Part shown: piece by piece, positions 60,631-64,000 of the stretch | Layout of the letters: every line of letters begins with the position of its first letter | How positions within the stretch are numbered: position 1 is the stretch's first letter | Program-made: the position numbers and the translations under genes | Notes under the pieces: generated by a model | Databases searched by the model: none | What the model was told of the DNA's origin: nothing | What the model saw: the letters and a program-made list of their open reading frames with translations, nothing else | Source of the DNA: Pempheris klunzingeri | Lineage: Eukaryota > Chordata > Actinopteri > Acropomatiformes > Pempheridae | Direction: 5' to 3' | Assembly: GCF_042242105.1 (NCBI RefSeq) | Contig: NC_092022.1 | Coordinates: forward strand, 11,838,001 to 11,902,000 | Length of the DNA: 64,000 nt

Positions 60631-61766
60631 GTAGGTTCACTGGCGCGCAATGACCGAGCTGATGTACATACCATCTTTTAACCGAGACTGATTTTCTTGC
60701 TTCTCACAATTGCAGCAGACCATAGGTTTGGAGAGCCTCAAGCGGAACATTCTGAAGAGGTATAGCGATTTGGATTATGACAGCTTTGTGGGTCTGATGG
60801 GCAGAAGAAATGCCGGTGAGTCTTCTCGACTGACGGACTTACCCGACTGATGACATTGATGACAAGTTTATATTAATAATCATAATGACCATATTAATGT
60901 TAATAAACTGAAAAACCAAACGTAAAAAAAATGGCAATGGACTTTTCTGTCCCTGTCTTAGATTCGGTATTTAAGTTATCATTTGGTCTGGATTTTTCTT
61001 TCCTCTGTTCTCTGCTTCTCTTCTCATTTCATTTTATTTTCATCAGATGCAAACGCTGTGCAGTCACCACAAAAAAGTAAGACCCTTGTGATTTCATAAT
61101 AATATAAAGTGGTTACCGTCTTTAAACACAAAATTGAATGGTTCTCATTCTTCTCATCAGGGGAAATGCACGACATTTTTGTTGGTCTTATGGGAAGGAG
61201 AAACTCAGAGTCTGGTGAGTGTGGTATTTCACAAGAGTCAAATAGCCACAATAGTCCTGTTAGCTTTTGTGGACATTCAGATTTTGACTGAAGCTTTTTT
61301 CTGGTTTGATATGCATTGAATATCCTTGTGGGACTGCCTTGTAATGCCTGCTCTCACAGATAATGGTCCCTGGAGGAGAGAGTATCCAGAGAGGAGAGGC
61401 ATTTTTCTCAACAAGTGCAGGCTGAAGTGAGTGCCTCTTTTTTCACTCAGAAGATGGAACATCACACAACCTCCACTGCTTGGAAAAATAAAGTTAACAC
61501 TTAAGCAGCTGATAAATGATGAAACCGAACAGACAGAGGAGGTTCTGAAGATTTCTGTTGTTCAAAATTTAAAGTCTGAAAGAGCACTTTTGCCTCAAAT
61601 TATATACATATATTCTATATGTCCACGGTATGCTTTTCATTTCTGAAAAAAAGTGAATATTTAGTTGGCTTTATTTTTATGATGTACAAAATAATTTTAC
61701 ACATTCAAAATACATTAAGACTAATACATGTAGGTGTTTTGTTGCAGATTTCTTCAGGGGCTGTAA
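60529..61766 (+). CDS. tac3a: tac3a, preprotachykinin 3a / neurokinin B precursor (spliced, complete)
   Basis: Six coding exons (60529-60630, 60716-60815, 61047-61076, 61161-61214, 61360-61426, 61748-61766) join to 372 bases, or 123 residues plus a stop. The product is a secreted neuropeptide precursor. It has a hydrophobic signal peptide (residues 4-14 LLLVTLFLI-type, likely cleaved near residue 20-22) and two amidated tachykinins. The first is YSDLDYDSFVGLM between KR and GRR (the teleost NKB-related peptide, NKF). The second is EMHDIFVGLM between KR and GRR (neurokinin B). Both end in the tachykinin motif FxGLM followed by Gly as amide donor. From family knowledge, they act on Tac3/NK3 receptors in hypothalamic control of reproduction. 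Two tachykinins in one Tac3 precursor is a fish feature, and the DYDSFVGLM peptide supports the tac3a assignment. Confidence 0.95.
60716..60815 (+). CDS. tac3a: tac3a exon 3: NKB-related peptide (NKF)
   Basis: The acceptor region TTGCAGCAG offers two AGs three bases apart. The exon starts at 60716 (CAG, Gln) or 60719 (ACC, Thr), and both keep the frame. It encodes LKRNILKR followed by YSDLDYDSFVGLM and GRRNA. The dibasic KR before the peptide and GRR after it mark prohormone-convertase cleavage and C-terminal amidation. It ends after one base of the next codon, with donor GCCG|GTGAGT. Confidence 0.95.
61047..61076 (+). CDS. tac3a: tac3a exon 4: 30-base spacer microexon
   Basis: The acceptor is CATCAG and the donor AAAAAA|GTAAGA. 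It encodes the short linker DANAVQSPQK between the two tachykinins. The last base, A, joins GG of the next exon to form the Arg of the KR cleavage site just before neurokinin B. Without this exon the reading frame would be kept but that KR site would be lost. Confidence 0.9.
61161..61214 (+). CDS. tac3a: tac3a exon 5: neurokinin B
   Basis: The acceptor is CTCATCAG and the donor TCTG|GTGAGT. It encodes EMHDIFVGLM followed by GRRNSES. The decapeptide is the fish form of NKB (mammalian NKB has the same IFVGLM/FFVGLM-type ending). The Gly supplies the amide and RR is the cleavage site. Confidence 0.96.
61360..61426 (+). CDS. tac3a: tac3a exon 6: C-terminal flanking peptide
   Basis: The acceptor is CTCACAG and the donor CTGAA|GTGAGT at 61427. 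It encodes DNGPWRREYPERRGIFLNKC and RLK. Several dibasic pairs are present (RR twice). If the following intron is retained, the frame ends after one more codon with TGA at 61428-61430, which is an alternative, slightly shorter C-terminus. Confidence 0.88.
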
Positions 61767-62045
61767 GCATTCACACTGAAGCAACTCTCTCATCGGGCAA
61801 CAATGACAGAAGATCACAGAGACCACAAACAGTGAACTAAATGTCTGATGGAAACGACTAAAAGATGTGATTCACACTGAAAACCTGCCAGCTGGCCTAT
61901 GAAAGTGACCATAAACTACACAGATTGTACTTGTTTTATCTGAAGACAAAACATAATTACAAGTGACAGCTGATACATTCTATTTCTTTATCATGTTGTT
62001 CTTTTTCTTCAAAGTTCAAAATAAACACAATTTTTTATACATAAT
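61748..62045 (+). CDS. tac3a: tac3a exon 7: last five residues and 3' UTR
   Basis: The acceptor is TTTGTTGCAG. The first base completes Lys, then FLQGL and the stop TAA at 61764-61766 follow; the rest is 3' UTR. The AATAAA at 62020-62025 is the likely poly(A) signal, with a T/GT-rich region downstream (about 62070-62100). This exon adds only five residues beyond the intron-retained form, so the exact C-terminus is less certain than the tachykinin exons. Confidence 0.75.
62020..62025 (+). terminator. tac3a: tac3a poly(A) signal
   Basis: AATAAA about 255 bases after the stop codon, followed by T-rich and then GT-rich sequence. An earlier AATAAA at 61487-61492 lies in the last intron and would only be used in intron-retained transcripts. 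Confidence 0.65.
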
Positions 62046-62050
62046 TTATT
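62045..62050 (-). terminator. Candidate c1galt1b poly(A) signal
   Basis: TTTATT on the plus strand is AATAAA on the minus strand, about 1 kb downstream of the c1galt1b stop. An alternative minus-strand ATTAAA lies at 62144-62149. The choice between them is not determined by sequence. Confidence 0.4.
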
Positions 62051-63043
62051 CATTTAAAACCTTGGTGCATTTTCCTGCAGCTGTTTGTGAGTGTTTCTTC
62101 AAGCTCAGCTCTTGTGCAGACAGTAATGTTCAATCACACCTCCTTTAATGTTTACTGATGGGTTATATAAAAAGATTTGACGAGAGGGATTCAGTGGAGT
62201 TTTGTATAATACCGTGCTTATCAGAAGCTATAGTGTTCTCAAAGAGAAGCACGGGGGGGGTTTCAAGTACGCACTTCTACATCAGAGCATCTCATGTCAG
62301 TCAAAGGTAAAGAGAAAAGACATTTTCACAGCACGGTTGTTGCTTTTCTTACTGAAACAAACACTGTATAACTGCTGGCTGTGGATATAGAGTCAGCATA
62401 AAATGTTTACCTGCAGGGGATTCAAAAAGGAAATGAAAAGGAAGAACGCAAACAGAGACACAAAGGCTTAGAAAATTAGTCATTTTGCATGTTGTTTCAG
62501 GAAGTTAAAACAAAATTGAAATGTAACTACATTTTCTGTAACTTCAGAAAAGTAACACCAGAACATCAGATTTAACACAAAAAAGGCCATAAAGAAAAAA
62601 AGTCTAAGACATTTGAAGTTGTAACACACACTGCCATTAGTTGCTACTCACCATTTCAAGAAGAAAAAACATGTAGGATGTAAACAAAAATGAGTAAAAA
62701 ATAACATCTTCATACATCTGCAACTGTATTGGCTCACATCAGTAACTTGTAAAGCACATTAAATATTCTATGTTTGTTTCTTCCTGCATCGTTCCAAGCA
62801 CACATCTGTGACTGTAACGTCATGAATTCATATCAGCCATACGTAGCTGCCACTGAATCGTTATTCAAATATGAACCACTCACACTGTGAGCACTTACAG
62901 TGCCAAACTGGCTAGAAAATACTCTCGCATCAGATCAAGGAAGCCCTGTTGGGTGAAAACATTGGTTAGTTATTACATACTGTGCAAGGAAATAAACCAC
63001 CTCAGCACAATCACGTGCAGTCAACCCCAACTGAAACACAGAA
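62051..63043 (-). other. Probable c1galt1b 3' UTR
   Basis: About 1 kb between the minus-strand stop codon and the facing poly(A) signals. It is AT-rich with no coding signal. Part of it could instead be intergenic. Confidence 0.45.
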
Positions 63044-63394
63044 TCAGTGGTGCTGGCCTTGTGTCACTGCAGTCCTGTTATCACTGATGCGAGAGTTTGA
63101 ATTGTCCCTCCCTCCGGCCTCTAACCCCATCTCCGCTTTAGTTTGGTTTCCACTAACAGAGAAGGCTGAAGTTGTGTGACTCCTTCCATCTGTCACCTCC
63201 TGAACTCCTTTAAGTCCTACCGTCACGGTTGTCTGTGAGAGTGGGCCGAGGCTCAGACCCTGACGCAAGGACGGCCGGTAGCGTGGCCTGTAGCCGTACG
63301 CTCTCAGGTGATAGGTATAGTACTCCAGTGTGTACATCAGCTCTGCTTCTACATAATGGAAAGATACTGCCAGGTCAGAGCAGCACTGCGGGCC
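63044..63394 (-). CDS. c1galt1b: c1galt1b-like, core 1 beta-1,3-galactosyltransferase, last coding exon only (partial gene)
   Basis: On the minus strand the acceptor CCTCAG precedes 63394 and the frame runs 116 codons to TGA at 63044-63046. The first half, [15 protein letters not shown] followed by an acidic [13 protein letters not shown] segment and [11 protein letters not shown], matches the conserved C-terminal part of C1GALT1 (T-synthase). From family knowledge this is a type II Golgi membrane enzyme that adds galactose to GalNAc-Ser/Thr to make the core 1 (T) O-glycan, with chaperone Cosmc in mammals. The catalytic DxD region is in exons beyond the right edge. A 65-70-residue Ser/Thr/Gly-rich tail follows the conserved part and contains two N-glycosylation sequons (NQT, NRT). 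It is longer than I expect for the mammalian enzyme. The b-paralogue assignment rests on my memory that c1galt1b adjoins tac3a in zebrafish. Confidence 0.85.
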   Translation of the reverse strand, partial: GPQCCSDLAVSFHYVEAELMYTLEYYTYHLRAYGYRPRYRPSLRQGLSLGPLSQTTVTVGLKGVQEVTDGRSHTTSAFSVSGNQTKAEMGLEAGGRDNSNSRISDNRTAVTQGQHH

Positions 63395-64000
63395 CTGAGG
63401 ACGAACACATGCAAACACACAAATACAAAGATGTTAGCACGTAGGATGGAACACACACACACACACACGCATATAAATATACAACACATTAAAAGCATTT
63501 TATACAATACTTATGAAACAAACAGGATTAATTAAAAAAAATTCAGCCTCTATCATCCACCCTGCTGCAATTAGATTTCACAGATTATAAAGAACAAATT
63601 AAAAGCAAATTTGGTCTCTAGTCTTCAAAGTAGTAACTGACAATTATACTGGTATGAGGAGTCCAACAGTTAGCTAAATTGCTGCAATTACTAGAACAAA
63701 GTCATTGCAAGAAATCTAAAAATGATCCATTCCTGTATAAAAATGCTACATATGGCACCTCTCGTGTGTTTCTCCATTAGCACTTGTTTAAACATAAGCC
63801 AAGAATTACTCTACAAAAGTGCAGTTCACCTGCAGTGCCATTCGTAAATACATTCCATTAAAAGAAAAAAAAGACAAGTAATTTCCTATAACAGCTGGGC
63901 ACTGAGGTTTCTTGTAAATGTTTCTAGTGGAGTAAATATGCAATTGTTGGGGACCATTTTGAGTTGTGGACCAATACAAATGTTGTGCGCTTTTGAGAAA
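63395..64000 (-). other. c1galt1b intron, running off the window
   Basis: No further exon is seen before the window ends. A (CA)n run lies at 63452-63469. Confidence 0.7.

Noticed and set aside
60480..60674. 64-residue minus-strand open frame at the tac3a signal-peptide exon
   Set aside because: It is antisense to a well-supported coding exon and has no recognisable features.
63229..63444. 71-residue plus-strand open frame over the c1galt1b exon
   Set aside because: It is a shadow of the minus-strand exon, which carries the conserved C1GALT1 text.

Overview
The window is eukaryotic chromosomal DNA from a ray-finned fish, most likely a spiny-rayed (percomorph-type) teleost. The genes are intron-rich, with GT..AG splice sites at codon phases that match from exon to exon. 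The intervening DNA is full of (CA)n/(CT)n microsatellites and of fish-type interspersed repeats: a tRNA-derived SINE, a non-LTR retrotransposon fragment, miniature inverted-repeat elements and an LTR-like unit. There are no operons, ribosome binding sites, CRISPR arrays or prokaryotic signals, and nearly all long open frames are chance frames in low-complexity DNA.

Three protein-coding genes can be supported. (1) znf385a, plus strand. Seven coding exons at 16895-17046, 23010-23120, 28331-28505, 35008-35367, 39090-39274, 39652-39744 and 40116-40364 encode about 440 residues with three C2H2 zinc fingers of the U1/matrin (JAZ) type. Its first coding exon was not found and may lie upstream of the window or in 1-16894. 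A candidate alternative first exon lies at 20192-20230. The 3' UTR plausibly runs to an AATAAA at 43319. (2) tac3a, plus strand, a complete neurokinin B precursor at about 60010-62045 with coding exons from 60529 to 61766. It carries two amidated tachykinins, the NKB-related peptide (NKF) and NKB, each flanked by dibasic processing sites. (3) c1galt1b-like, minus strand, 63044-63394. Only the last coding exon of a core 1 beta-1,3-galactosyltransferase is present; the gene continues beyond the right edge.

Layout: 1-16894 is the upstream region or first intron of znf385a; 16895-43340 is znf385a; 43345-59950 is an intergenic interval of about 16 kb without a recognisable gene but with several mobile-element relics; 59840-62045 is the tac3a promoter and gene; 62045-64000 is the 3' end of c1galt1b and its last visible intron. 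tac3a and c1galt1b are convergent, and their predicted poly(A) signals face each other across 19 bp. The three genes are functionally unrelated (nuclear/RNA-binding zinc-finger protein, reproductive neuropeptide, Golgi glycosyltransferase), so their neighbourhood is a matter of synteny, not of a shared pathway.

No undescribed multi-gene system was found. The most unusual items are the candidate alternative first exon of znf385a, the facing poly(A) signals, a tandem NAGNAG acceptor and a retainable last intron in tac3a, a degenerate tandem array with a roughly 10-bp unit at 44714-45080, and several precisely delimitable mobile elements, including a SINE with an intact 12-bp target-site duplication.
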